DNA of 64,000 nucleotides from NCBI GenBank assembly GCA_042095835.1, contig JBELML010000009.1:1-64000 (forward strand). Reading direction: 5' to 3'. Source of the stretch: DATFKA01 sp042095835 (GTDB lineage Bacteria; Bacteroidota; Bacteroidia; Chitinophagales; Saprospiraceae). Below the pieces are notes generated by a model that searched no databases, was not told the DNA's origin, and saw only the letters and a program-made list of their open reading frames with translations. A program made the position numbers and the translations under genes. Within the stretch, counting starts at the first letter, position 1. Each line of letters starts with the position of its first letter. Positions 56,030 through 64,000 of this stretch are shown piece by piece.

Positions 56030-56281
56030 CAGTTTGGTATTGCACAGGCACTTTTAAGGAACCCCAAATTAACCATCGTAAATGAGCCCACCGCGGGCTT
56101 AAATCCAAGAGAGCGCAAGCGATTTTATAATATACCCTCCGAAATTAGTAAAAACGTAATCGTTATTTTATCAACCCACGTCGTGCAAGATGTCAGTCAA
56201 TTGTGTTCCAATATGGCCATTATTACCCAAGGCAAATTATTGTATACTGGACGGCCAGATGCAGCAAAAAACTACTCTTAG
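56030..56281 (+). pseudogene. ABC transporter ATPase fragment
   Basis: Reading from 56030, an 83-codon frame matches the second half of an ABC ATPase. It has the end of the signature helix (QFGIAQALLRNPK), a Walker B/D-loop reading LTIVNEPTAGLNP, where both expected aspartates are asparagine, and the switch histidine in STHVVQDV. The Walker A half is missing, and an in-frame TAG at 56027 precedes it. Copy 1 of the direct repeat ends 5 bases upstream, so this is a decayed fragment at a recombination junction. Confidence 0.82.
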
Positions 56282-56331
56282 TAAATGAAAAAAAATAAAT
56301 TTACCATTATAAACAACTTAAAAAATAGAAT

Positions 56332-56700
56332 ATGAAAAATAAATCTATTATAACCCTGTTTATTCTTACCAATCTACTATTTACTTGTACGATTCAAAGC
56401 TCCGAGCAATTAAGTCTAAAGGAATCTATTATAAATGAATTAATCAACAAATCTGATGATTTGAAATCCCCAAAGACAAGTGGAAAAATAATAATTTTAA
56501 AGACTAAGTTTTGTAAAAACTTTGATTGCGAAATCTATTTTCAAGACTTTAAAGAACAATTTCAATTTTATTCAAGAGAAGATGCATTTCTGAGGGCAAT
56601 ATCAGATTATTTAGAAATTCAAAAAATTGATGAAGAAAAAGGGCAAATAAGTTTCACGAAAAGGACAAAAGGTGAATATCAAACTATTGAAATAAATTAA
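56332..56700 (+). CDS. small putative lipoprotein
   Basis: 122 residues with a lysine-rich start, a hydrophobic stretch and a lipobox-like LLFTC. The mature part is hydrophilic with cysteines in KFCKNFDCEIYF. It is AT-rich and has a strong bias to A/T-ending codons, unlike most neighbours, which suggests recent acquisition. It lies between two direct repeats. No known family was recognised. Confidence 0.6.
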   Translation: MKNKSIITLFILTNLLFTCTIQSSEQLSLKESIINELINKSDDLKSPKTSGKIIILKTKFCKNFDCEIYFQDFKEQFQFYSREDAFLRAISDYLEIQKIDEEKGQISFTKRTKGEYQTIEIN

Positions 56701-56722
56701 AAAAGCCTGTGCCTAATAGCTA

Positions 56723-56760
56723 AGAGCGAAAGTCGGCTGCAAGCCAAGACTTTCCGCTCT
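56723..56760. repeat. extragenic hairpin
   Basis: AGAGCGAAAGTC (56723-56734) pairs with GACTTTCCGCTCT (56748-56760) with one bulged base. It lies just after the small lipoprotein gene and could terminate it, although no T-run follows. Confidence 0.5.
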
Positions 56761-56802
56761 AGTGTTGTAGGAAACCGGAGTCATGTATCGACTTACCGAC
56801 CT

Positions 56803-57072
56803 ATGGCAAAGAATAAGGTACTTTTAGCTTCGGCAGGAATCGTTGATTTTAATCAAATTGAAGGGAATACCTACAGCTCCATCTCCGAACTATTTGGCAT
56901 TGGCAGTAAGGCCCTATTTACCATACCAAGTGATGAAAACGCCATGTTTTCCGAGAACAAGGAAGCCGAAATTATCAGCTTAGGTATATCGGCAATTTTG
57001 ATTGAATACCTAGATAGGACTAATGTTCGAAGAAAAATGACGAAGCCTTATGAGTCGTTGAGAAGAGAGTAA
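56803..57072 (+). CDS. unknown protein, complete relative of truncated copy 1
   Basis: 89 residues from ATG 56803; the frame is open further upstream without another ATG, so the start is uncertain. The C-terminal 60 residues duplicate the copy 1 fragment. It has no signal peptide. It might itself be a remnant of a longer protein. I do not recognise it. Confidence 0.45.
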   Translation: MAKNKVLLASAGIVDFNQIEGNTYSSISELFGIGSKALFTIPSDENAMFSENKEAEIISLGISAILIEYLDRTNVRRKMTKPYESLRRE

Positions 57073-57171
57073 GAAATCAATAAAATAGTATAATTTTGAT
57101 ACACCAAAAATGATCTTTTAACCATCTTGTTAGGTATCGAAAAGTGTGTCAAAAATGAGTTACCGCAAAAT
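56893..57171 (+). repeat. 279-bp direct repeat, copy 2
   Basis: Partner of 55746-56024. Its right end lies 17 bases inside the following gene, so the repeat carries that gene's start codon and first five codons. Confidence 0.85.
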
Positions 57172-57628
57172 CACCCAACTGTTTTTTTTATTCTTTATTT
57201 TTTCAACGACCTGCTACTGTCAATCCAACTGGAAGCTCCTATATGAAAACGATAGTGAGGGCAATGCTGTAGAAGGTAAACTTGAAGATCTCATCCAAGC
57301 CATACGCGATGGCGAAGAAATTAGAATCTATTGGAACAGCCAATCCTCCAAAGAAGATCTCACCTATGTCGAGCACGGTGCCCATGCAAAATTCACCACG
57401 ATTATGAATAGCCCCAATGGCCAGTTCGTCACTGCACAAATAGATCCCATTATGGGGCAAACGCCCAGTTTCGATGAGGCACATGTTCTTCTAAAGGAAA
57501 ACTTGCAGTGGGTCATGATTGCCCACAGTAACGGCAAACAAGATACCATGATGCGGAACCTGAAAACTGGGGAGATATTGGGTCATAAAATCAGCCAGCG
57601 AGGGACAAAGTGGTTTGTATTAGAATAA
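57155..57628 (+). CDS. secreted protein of unknown function, possibly VirK-like
   Basis: 157 residues with a signal peptide ending near CYCQS. WKLLYENDSEGNAVEGKLEDLIQAIRDGEEIRIYW is reminiscent of the VirK-like family, in which a similar strand-helix start precedes a small beta-barrel; this is tentative. The start chosen is the ATG at 57155; a GTG at 57146 also fits the frame. The first codons lie in the direct repeat. Confidence 0.65.
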   Translation: MSYRKITQLFFLFFIFSTTCYCQSNWKLLYENDSEGNAVEGKLEDLIQAIRDGEEIRIYWNSQSSKEDLTYVEHGAHAKFTTIMNSPNGQFVTAQIDPIMGQTPSFDEAHVLLKENLQWVMIAHSNGKQDTMMRNLKTGEILGHKISQRGTKWFVLE

Positions 57629-57665
57629 TGATTTCTTCCAGAATTTTATATATTGAAAGGAAAAA

Positions 57666-59046
57666 ATGCGCCTCTATTATTTCCTATTCTTTCTGCTGTT
57701 TTCAACATTTAGCCACGCCCAGCGACTAAAAGTCAGCGATAATCAGCGTTTCCTAGTTACTGAGGATGGAAAACCCTTCTTCTGGATGGCTGATACTGCC
57801 TGGGAGTTGCTTCATCGATGTGATCGTGCCGAAGTAGATATGTACCTCCAAAAAAGGGCAAGTCAGGGATTTAATGTGATCCAGACCGTTGCCTTGGCTG
57901 AATTGGACGGTTTGGATACTGCCAACCCTTATGGCGAAAAACCGCTGGTAGACAATGACCCTACTCAACCGAATGTCGGCTATTTTTCGCATGTAGATTA
58001 TACCATAAAAAAGGCAGACGAACTTGGCTTATATATTGCTTTGTTGCCTACTTGGGGCGATAAGCTTTGGAAGCATGGCTGGGGCATTGGCCCCGAGGTA
58101 TTCAAGCCACAAAATGCCTATATTTTTGGGCAATGGATTGGTCAACGCTATAAAGACTATGACAATATCATCTGGGTGATTGGTGGCGATCGAAATCCTC
58201 GCGACAACACCAATGATACCGAGATTTGGAATCAGATGGCGGCAGGTGTAGTAAATGGCTCTGGAGGGCAGGAGAAAGCCCTGATGACCTTCCATCCACA
58301 ACCTAAAGAGGACGGTGGATCATCTACCTGGTTCCACCAAGAGGAATGGTTAGATTTCAATATGCACCAAACGGGGCATTGTGCTAACCAGGGTACTTAC
58401 AAGCATATCAATCACGATTATGCCCTCTCCCCCTACTAAACCTGTTTTAGATGGAGAACCACTTTATGAAGACCATCCCAACTGTTTCAATGCCAAAGAG
58501 TTAGGACATAGTAGCGCAAGAGATATTCGAAGGATCATGTACTGGAATGTCTTTGCTGGAGCCTTTGGCCAAACCTACGGCTGTCATGATGTCTGGCAGA
58601 TGTTTAAATTGGATAAAGAAGGCATCAATCAACCCTTACGCCCGTGGCCGGTGGCCCTTGATCTACCTATGGCCAATCAGGTAAAACATCTTAAAAATCT
58701 GATGCTCTCCAGACCGTTTTTATCAAGAATCCCTGATCAATCTATGGTACTTGGAAAACAAGAGGAAACCAGCGATTACGTTATTGCCACAAGGGATGAG
58801 CAGGGCACCTATGCGATGATCTTTTTTCCTACAGGAAAAACTACCTCGCTAGACTTAAGTGCGCTAAAAGCCAAAAAATTAAAAACCTGGTGGTATGACA
58901 CACGTACCGGCGTTGCTTTCGATGGGCCACAAATCACCAAAACGGGAACAGTCAGGATTGAACCTCCTAGCAGTGGACCAGGACAAGATTGGGTATTAGT
59001 GATAGATGATAAGAGGAAGGGGTATGGGGCGCCTGGGGGGTTGTGA
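57666..59046 (+). pseudogene. DUF4038 glycoside hydrolase with a one-base frameshift
   Basis: A signal peptide ending FSHAQ and a TIM-barrel domain (FFWMADTAWELLHR, IIWVIGGDRNPRD) match DUF4038 enzymes, relatives of the GH140 apiosidases. The first frame stops at 58437-58439, and the protein continues in the other frame as TKPVLDGEPLYEDHP through a C-terminal DUF-type beta domain to WVLVIDD. The shift is explained by one extra C in the CCCCC run near 58428. With that corrected, about 455 residues would be intact. It may be a true frameshift or a sequencing error. The end runs into the G-rich repeat. Confidence 0.8.
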
Positions 59047-59162
59047 CCGGGGGACCGGGGACTTGGGGACCGGGGAACGGGGACTGGGAGACCGGAGACT
59101 GGGGACTGGGAGACTGGGAGACTTGGGGACTTGGGATTGGGAGACTGAGACTATGGGACTTA
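59047..59162 (+). repeat. G-rich minisatellite
   Basis: About 15 degenerate units of 7-8 bases, mostly GGGGACY or GGGAGACT, on the plus strand. More than ten GGG runs lie within 116 bases, so G-quadruplexes are possible on the plus strand. It begins right at the stop codon of the glycoside hydrolase gene. Confidence 0.85.
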
Positions 59163-59180
59163 GAGAGGAACATAAGGTTT

Positions 59181-59250
59181 GGCACCTGACACTTGGCACC
59201 TGACACTTGACACTTGACACCTGACACCTGGCACCTGGCACCTGACACCT
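59181..59250 (+). repeat. heptamer array (GRCACYT)x10
   Basis: Exactly ten uninterrupted heptamers, alternating among GGCACCT, GACACTT and GACACCT. It lies 18 bases after the G-rich array. Any reading frame through it encodes only repeat peptide, so frames starting here are not genes. Confidence 0.9.
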
Positions 59251-59252
59251 AT

Positions 59253-59821
59253 AAAAAGGATAGTACTCCTTATTTCAGGTCGAAAACCATTGCTGAAAAG
59301 GCTTCTTGGGATTTTATTGAGCAAGATCAATCTGGCCTTGAACTAGCAACGGTCTGCCCAGGGGCAATTTTAGGTCCCGTCCTGGAGAAAGACTTTGGTA
59401 CCTCTGCTAATATTGTGATAAAAACGGTAGATGGCTCAGCTCCCGGATTGCCCAACATAGGTTTTGACACCGTAGATGTACGGTCTGTGGCTGATTTGTT
59501 GATTAGAGCGATGGAATCTCCTAAGGCTACCAATCAACGGTATATTGGTTCAGCTGGATTTTTAAAATTTAGAGAAGTGGCAGCTATGGAAAAAAAGCTT
59601 ACCCCGATCGGAAGGTACCCAAGTTTACTTTACCCAATTTAGTAGTAAGATTGTTCGCTAATATTGCCCCCTCTTTAAAGCCTATACTGATTGATTTAGG
59701 CATTGAGCGAAAAGTCGACAACAACAAGGCCAAAACTCAACTTGGCTGGGACCCCATACCCAATGAAGAAGCGGTATTGGCTTGCGCAAAAAGTGTTTTC
59801 GAACTAGGAATCGTTAAGTAA
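59253..59821 (+). pseudogene. 3' half of an NAD-dependent epimerase gene
   Basis: Homology begins right after the heptamer array at PYFRSKTIAEKASWDF, the YxxxK active site of extended SDRs, and continues with ELATVCPGAILGPVL. The Rossmann NAD-binding half is absent. A second lesion lies at the A7 run near 59590: the reading must shift by one base (one A missing) to continue as YPDRKVPKFTLPN...KAKTQLGWDPIPNEEAVLACA to the TAA at 59819-59821. The gene is therefore broken twice. It resembles dihydroflavonol-reductase-like epimerases. Confidence 0.85.
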
Positions 59822-59916
59822 AAAATATGCAGAAATTACGAACAGAAATGGCTTTTGGATTTTAATTTACAAACTTTTTGTTTTATACTTAAGCTGTTCT
59901 AACCAAATCCTCTAGA

Positions 59917-60288
59917 ATGGCTTACGACGAGTACCAAGCAGAAAGAATCCGCCAAACGCTCCACAGTGAAAAGGTGGAATTTGAAGAATTAAAAATGATG
60001 GGAGGCTTATGCTTTAAAGTGGATGGGAAAATGCTCTGTGGCATCCATTTGGATAAAAAGCTCAATGACCACCTTTTAATGGCCCGGATTGGAGAAGCAG
60101 CCTATACTGATGCGATCGAAAGACACCATGTGCTCCCCATGGATTTTACTGGTCGGCCCATGCGGGGCTATATATTCATACAATCAGAGGGCTTTGATTT
60201 AGAAGATGATTTAGCCTATTGGGTACAAAAATGTCTCGAATTTAATCCACTAGCTAAAGCGTCTAAGAAGCGCAAAAAGAAAAGCTAG
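59917..60288 (+). CDS. TfoX N-terminal-domain protein
   Basis: 123 residues. MMGGLCFKVDGKMLCGIHLDKKLNDHLLMARIG is the TfoX_N domain core, and the protein ends in a basic tail (KKRKKKS). Unlike Sxy/TfoX of gamma-proteobacteria it lacks the C-terminal domain, as in most Bacteroidota members. A role in competence is not established for this short form. It is transcribed alone. Confidence 0.85.
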   Translation: MAYDEYQAERIRQTLHSEKVEFEELKMMGGLCFKVDGKMLCGIHLDKKLNDHLLMARIGEAAYTDAIERHHVLPMDFTGRPMRGYIFIQSEGFDLEDDLAYWVQKCLEFNPLAKASKKRKKKS

Positions 60289-60401
60289 GCTAGAAAAAAC
60301 TATTAGCTTAGGGCGCATATTGTTTGTATCATCTTTTAATACACTAATAATCAATAGATTAGAGATACAAAATACCAATAAAATAGAAAAAGCCCAAGCA
60401 T

Positions 60402-62960
60402 TCAATTGCCTCGATATGCTCTAGGCGTTTTACCAAATTCTTTCTTGAATACTTTAGAAAAATAATTGGGATCTGTAAAACCTACTTCGTAAGCGATTTC
60501 TGCTATAGTTTTATCGCTTAAGGTTAATAGCTCTTTACTTTTTTGTAAACGGTAACTTCGAATGAATTGAGAAGGGGTTTGTTGAGTCAGTGTTTTCAAC
60601 TTGCGATAGACTTGCATTTGACTCATCAAAACGGCATCATATAGCTGATTGACGCCAAAATCCGCATCACTCAAATTCTTATCAATAGCAATTTGTAGTT
60701 TTTTAATAAAAGTATTTTCAGCTGTACCATACCCGACTTGTTTAGAATAGTCAAGATCGCTATTTACTATATCCAATACATCTTTCAGGGTATAATTAGC
60801 TCCTACTTCAATAGCTTGTTTTATATCTGAACTAGATAATTTCTTTTTTGCATCCTCTATATAAACTTCCCCATGATTATTTGCACCATATTCAACAGCT
60901 ATACCTTTTTGGCTTGCGAAAATAAGGGCTGCTGTAGCAATTTCAATAGCTTTCTTTGGACGTCCTCTTAATGCTTCGAACGCTGCCAAACCATTCATGG
61001 ATAAACCAATACCTCTATCGCTTCCTACCTCTTGATAGGCTTTAATCGATTCCAATGCATATTTTAATGCTGAATCAGTATTTTGTTTAGCTAGATAGAC
61101 CCAGGAGATTTCACTGAGTATACGTGCTTGCTCGGGACGATCTCCAACTGTTTTAAAAGCGGCTAAACAGTCTAAATAAAGGGATAAGGCTGTATCATAG
61201 TCGCCAGCAATAAATTCCAACATAGATAAGCCGCTTTGCGCAATCCCCTTTCCCTCATTATCATTCAGGCTTAAAAAAAGGTTCAATGATTCGGAATAGG
61301 CTTCTTTAGCCCTTTTAAGCTTTCCGGCTATAAGGTTAAAAGCCCCAGCTTGCCAAAGTAAAAAGCCTAACCAGTAGGTATTATTTGTTTGCCTACCCAA
61401 TTGGATCGCTTTCTCATTAAATTGAAGTGCTTGTTCGATGTCTGAGAACATATTACTAAATCCTAATACAATGTACCCTTTCACCATTTCAAGTTCATTG
61501 TTTAGGTGGTTGACCATATTAAATAAGCGAGTAGCGACTTTCTCGCATTGATCTATTTCTCCAAGTGTGAAGTGCGCAACATATGCACTAAAAAGAGCAC
61601 TACTCTCGCCTAGACTTAAGCTTTGATTTTCTGTTGTATCAAAAAAAGAATAAACATATTCTTTGGTGGTTTTATGTTTTCCTGTAATATGCCAATACAT
61701 CCAAAGGTTGCCACATATCAATAGGCCAAGCTCTCGGGCGTGGTTATTGGTCAATTTGGCTTGTAGCAATAAGAAATCAAGTGCAGCTAAAATATTTGCT
61801 TCTTCAAGAGCTCCTAAGTTCATGCGCTCTTGCTGCTGTTTTCCTTGTGTCCCTTCCTTAATTAGCTCAGTCATATCATAGAAGAATGCTGCATGCTTCA
61901 TGGATATGGATTCCATTTCATCTGCTGAAGACAACTTTTCCTTTGCAAAATCTTTTATGGTTTGTAAAAGAGTAAAGCGAGCATTACTATCTATTCTTTG
62001 GACTAAACCTTTATCTACTAATGAAGATAGCTCTTCAATACATTCTTTTTTTCCACCGCTTTCGTAGCATACCTGTTCTACAGCTTCTATACTAAATCCT
62101 TGTTTAAAGACACTCAATCGTCTAAAAAGTACTTTCTCCTTTTTATTTAAAAGATCAAAACTCCACCGAATTGTATTTATTAATGTTTTATGCCGTAGAG
62201 GAATGTCCCTAAAGTCCGTAGACAAGATATTCAAGGCCTTGCTTAGGCGCTTTAATAACTGACTTGGACTGAGTACTTTCAGTCGGAATGCAGCGAGTTC
62301 CAGAGCTAAGGGCAATCCGTCTAAATATTTGCATATTTTTATAATAGTTTCGAAATTTCCAATGGTCAGTTCGAATGCTCGGTTCACCTTTTTTGCACTT
62401 CTTACAAAAAGCTCGATTGAGGGAAATTCTAGTAAGGAGTCATACCTACTTTGAGATGGAAGTGGTAATGTATGCAAAGCGAATTCCTGTTCAGCAATTA
62501 TTTTTAATGGTGTTCTACTCGTACATAAGATATGTACATTTGGGCAATTAAGGATAAGCTCCGCAATTTCAATTGGAGCTGAGCTAATATGCTCAAGATT
62601 ATCTATAACCAGTAATGTCTTGCTAACCGAAATATTTTCGTAAATGCCCGTTGCTAATGATCTATTTGCTGATTCCAGTACGCCTAGTTTATTGGCCAGC
62701 GTTGGAATAATTGCTCTGGCATCAGTTAGGGTAGCCATGGAAACATAATAAGCATTATCCCAAAGATCTATATTTATTCGATGGCAAATTTCGATAACCA
62801 ACCTCGTCTTACCAATTCCTCCAGTCCCAGTTATGGTCACGATACGATGGCTCTTCAGCAATCCAAGAATATCAATTATCTCCTGCCCCCTTCCTAGAAT
62901 GGTAGTAGAAGGGATTGGAGCAAAACTGTTAAAAAAAGATCTTGACGGCTCAGAGCTCAT
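60402..62960 (-). CDS. STAND ATPase-TPR-AraC regulator
   Basis: 852 residues. The N-terminal 330 residues form an NB-ARC/AfsR-like ATPase: Walker A TGTGGIGKT (K51), Walker B TLLVIDNLEHI, then CKYLDGLPLALELAA with the GxP motif of STAND NTPases. Residues 340-720 are helical TPR-like repeats. The last 105 residues are an AraC-type double helix-turn-helix (FGVNQLYDAVLMSQMQVYRK, IAEIAYEVGFTDPNYFSKVFKKEFG). STAND regulators usually carry LuxR or SARP output domains, so the AraC output is unusual. It may be inactive until a ligand binds the TPR region. It follows the epimerase gene. Confidence 0.88.
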   Translation of the reverse strand: MSSEPSRSFFNSFAPIPSTTILGRGQEIIDILGLLKSHRIVTITGTGGIGKTRLVIEICHRINIDLWDNAYYVSMATLTDARAIIPTLANKLGVLESANRSLATGIYENISVSKTLLVIDNLEHISSAPIEIAELILNCPNVHILCTSRTPLKIIAEQEFALHTLPLPSQSRYDSLLEFPSIELFVRSAKKVNRAFELTIGNFETIIKICKYLDGLPLALELAAFRLKVLSPSQLLKRLSKALNILSTDFRDIPLRHKTLINTIRWSFDLLNKKEKVLFRRLSVFKQGFSIEAVEQVCYESGGKKECIEELSSLVDKGLVQRIDSNARFTLLQTIKDFAKEKLSSADEMESISMKHAAFFYDMTELIKEGTQGKQQQERMNLGALEEANILAALDFLLLQAKLTNNHARELGLLICGNLWMYWHITGKHKTTKEYVYSFFDTTENQSLSLGESSALFSAYVAHFTLGEIDQCEKVATRLFNMVNHLNNELEMVKGYIVLGFSNMFSDIEQALQFNEKAIQLGRQTNNTYWLGFLLWQAGAFNLIAGKLKRAKEAYSESLNLFLSLNDNEGKGIAQSGLSMLEFIAGDYDTALSLYLDCLAAFKTVGDRPEQARILSEISWVYLAKQNTDSALKYALESIKAYQEVGSDRGIGLSMNGLAAFEALRGRPKKAIEIATAALIFASQKGIAVEYGANNHGEVYIEDAKKKLSSSDIKQAIEVGANYTLKDVLDIVNSDLDYSKQVGYGTAENTFIKKLQIAIDKNLSDADFGVNQLYDAVLMSQMQVYRKLKTLTQQTPSQFIRSYRLQKSKELLTLSDKTIAEIAYEVGFTDPNYFSKVFKKEFGKTPRAYRGN

Positions 62961-63088
62961 TGTCTACTTCTTAGGTGTAATACTAGACTCTATAAATAAA
63001 ATTAGTGATTTTTCGGAAAATACACCTATTTATCTAGAGGCTTTTGACAATTAGTATAAACTCAGGTATGGTTTGTTGGTTCCTTATT

Positions 63089-64000
63089 CTATTCAGCGAA
63101 GCTGTTTAAGGGCACTTTTGCAGGTTTAAAATCAATCCCTAGTTCTTTCTTTGCGAGGTCGTTTCTATAAACCATTTTCGGTTGACCCTCTGGATCTTTG
63201 TTATTTAACATTAATGTAATATCAGAGACTTGATAGCTTTCGCTCGACAATAGATAATTTTTCCCGTGCAGGTCTTTTGTCGTTGCCGCTTTATAAACCC
63301 CTTCTGCAACGTCCTCTACATCTACAATGGCAAAGTAGATATTATGATCATAGAACATTTGAATAAAAGGATTGGGTGCAATTTTATTTTTGAAAAGAAA
63401 TTGCAAGCCCATAGAAGTGGAATCTTGTCTTTGAGACAAGGCTTTACCCATTACTCCCACAGGAGATACGGTGGCAATTTCAAAACCTAAATTTGGGTTA
63501 TCCGCAATGAATTTTTCGACTGCCTGATTAGCAATAAATTTTGCTTGCGCATACGGGTGACTTTCTTCACTCATAAATGGGGCGTCGTCCTCATTAATCT
63601 GATCGCCTTCGCTTTTATTGCTTGGGAGAAGTGGGAAATTAGTATTATAGGCGGCAACCGAAGCTATGAATATCACCTTTTCTATGCCAGGTGTTTTTTG
63701 AATGGCTCCAAGAAAGTTTTCTGTACCCTTGATCGTCGGGTCAAATAATTCTGTTTTTGGATCTTTAACATCGAGTTGGAAAGGGGTACCCCCATGAACT
63801 ACCATATGGCATCCGCTCAAAAAGTCTTGAAGTTGTGGTCTATTTTCAACATCAAGTTGCACAATTTCCAAATGTTCGGAATGTGGCAATTGTTTCAAAT
63901 GCCCATATTTTTCCTTTTTAGATAGATCTGTAGTCGATACTTTTACCTTATATCCACTTTCAAGAAATTTTTTGGTGTTATAGCTTCCAATAAAGCCAGC
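63089..64000 (-). CDS. NAD-dependent epimerase/dehydratase (5' end outside the window)
   Basis: At least 303 residues; the reading frame runs off the right edge. It begins in the window at AGFIGSYNTKKFLESGYKV, part of the Rossmann GxxGxxG region. The active site is YAQAK, following FIASVAAYNTN. This is an extended SDR related to dihydroflavonol-4-reductase, reducing an aldehyde or ketone with NAD(P)H. It is 128 bp upstream of the STAND-AraC gene on the same strand, so it may be its target or cotranscribed. It is not the missing half of the broken gene at 59253-59821. Confidence 0.85.
   Translation of the reverse strand, partial: AGFIGSYNTKKFLESGYKVKVSTTDLSKKEKYGHLKQLPHSEHLEIVQLDVENRPQLQDFLSGCHMVVHGGTPFQLDVKDPKTELFDPTIKGTENFLGAIQKTPGIEKVIFIASVAAYNTNFPLLPSNKSEGDQINEDDAPFMSEESHPYAQAKFIANQAVEKFIADNPNLGFEIATVSPVGVMGKALSQRQDSTSMGLQFLFKNKIAPNPFIQMFYDHNIYFAIVDVEDVAEGVYKAATTKDLHGKNYLLSSESYQVSDITLMLNNKDPEGQPKMVYRNDLAKKELGIDFKPAKVPLNSFAE

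Noticed and set aside
58967..59248. Minus-strand frames of 81-93 codons rich in S, P, Q and V
   Set aside because: They read through the G-rich and heptamer arrays and only reflect the repeat units.
59181..59250. The heptamer array as a CRISPR or iteron origin
   Set aside because: Units are directly contiguous with no spacers, and no replication initiator gene is nearby.
1..64000. tRNA, rRNA, CRISPR array or prophage
   Set aside because: No cloverleaf, no regularly spaced repeat-spacer pattern and no phage structural genes seen by eye; a dedicated scan could still find a small RNA gene.

Overview
The window looks like chromosomal DNA of a member of the Bacteroidota, probably a Saprospiria or related environmental lineage. 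The reasons are type IX secretion (T9SS) C-terminal sorting domains of types A and B, a TonB-dependent receptor with an N-terminal carboxypeptidase-like domain, LytS/LytTR signalling pairs, a futalosine-pathway menaquinone gene, a LuxC-type acyl-CoA reductase, and TAnnTTTG promoter boxes. The genus cannot be fixed from sequence alone. No tRNA, rRNA, CRISPR array, phage module or intact insertion sequence was seen.

Layout. 1-13.7 kb holds cell-envelope and secreted proteins: a DUF4403 lipoprotein, a four-PDZ protein, a BNR/sortilin-like protein, and a 2,172-residue repeat protein with a type B sorting domain. 13.8-33.6 kb is housekeeping: proline dehydrogenase, aroE, a DUF368 transporter, an M1 peptidase, lipB, mqnB, prmC, mnmD, ribD, coaE, a cysteine desulfurase and glmM. 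It also contains a membrane-anchored NUC1 nuclease next to a HerA-like ATPase, and a tiny lipoprotein of 52 residues at 23267-23425. 33.8-44 kb has a TonB receptor paired with a T9SS-exported hydrolase-like protein, an acyl-CoA reductase, another T9SS cargo protein and a TPR histidine kinase with its LytTR regulator.

44-53.7 kb is the clearest regulatory unit. It is a minus-strand tryptophan operon, trpE-G-D-C-F-B-A followed by a DAHP synthase gene. It is preceded by a complete transcription attenuator: a TAnnTTTG promoter, a 22-codon leader peptide with three consecutive Trp codons, alternative pause and antiterminator hairpins, and a strong intrinsic terminator. Palindromic repeats sit inside two of the operon's intergenic gaps.

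53.9-64 kb begins with a second LytS/LytTR pair. It then enters a rearranged region: two 279-bp direct repeats exactly 1,147 bp apart, an ABC ATPase fragment between them, and a glycoside hydrolase gene with a one-base frameshift. These are followed by a G-rich minisatellite next to a ten-copy heptamer array, and by the 3' half of an epimerase gene with its own frameshift. The window ends with a TfoX-like protein, a large STAND-type ATPase/TPR/AraC regulator and an epimerase gene running off the right edge.
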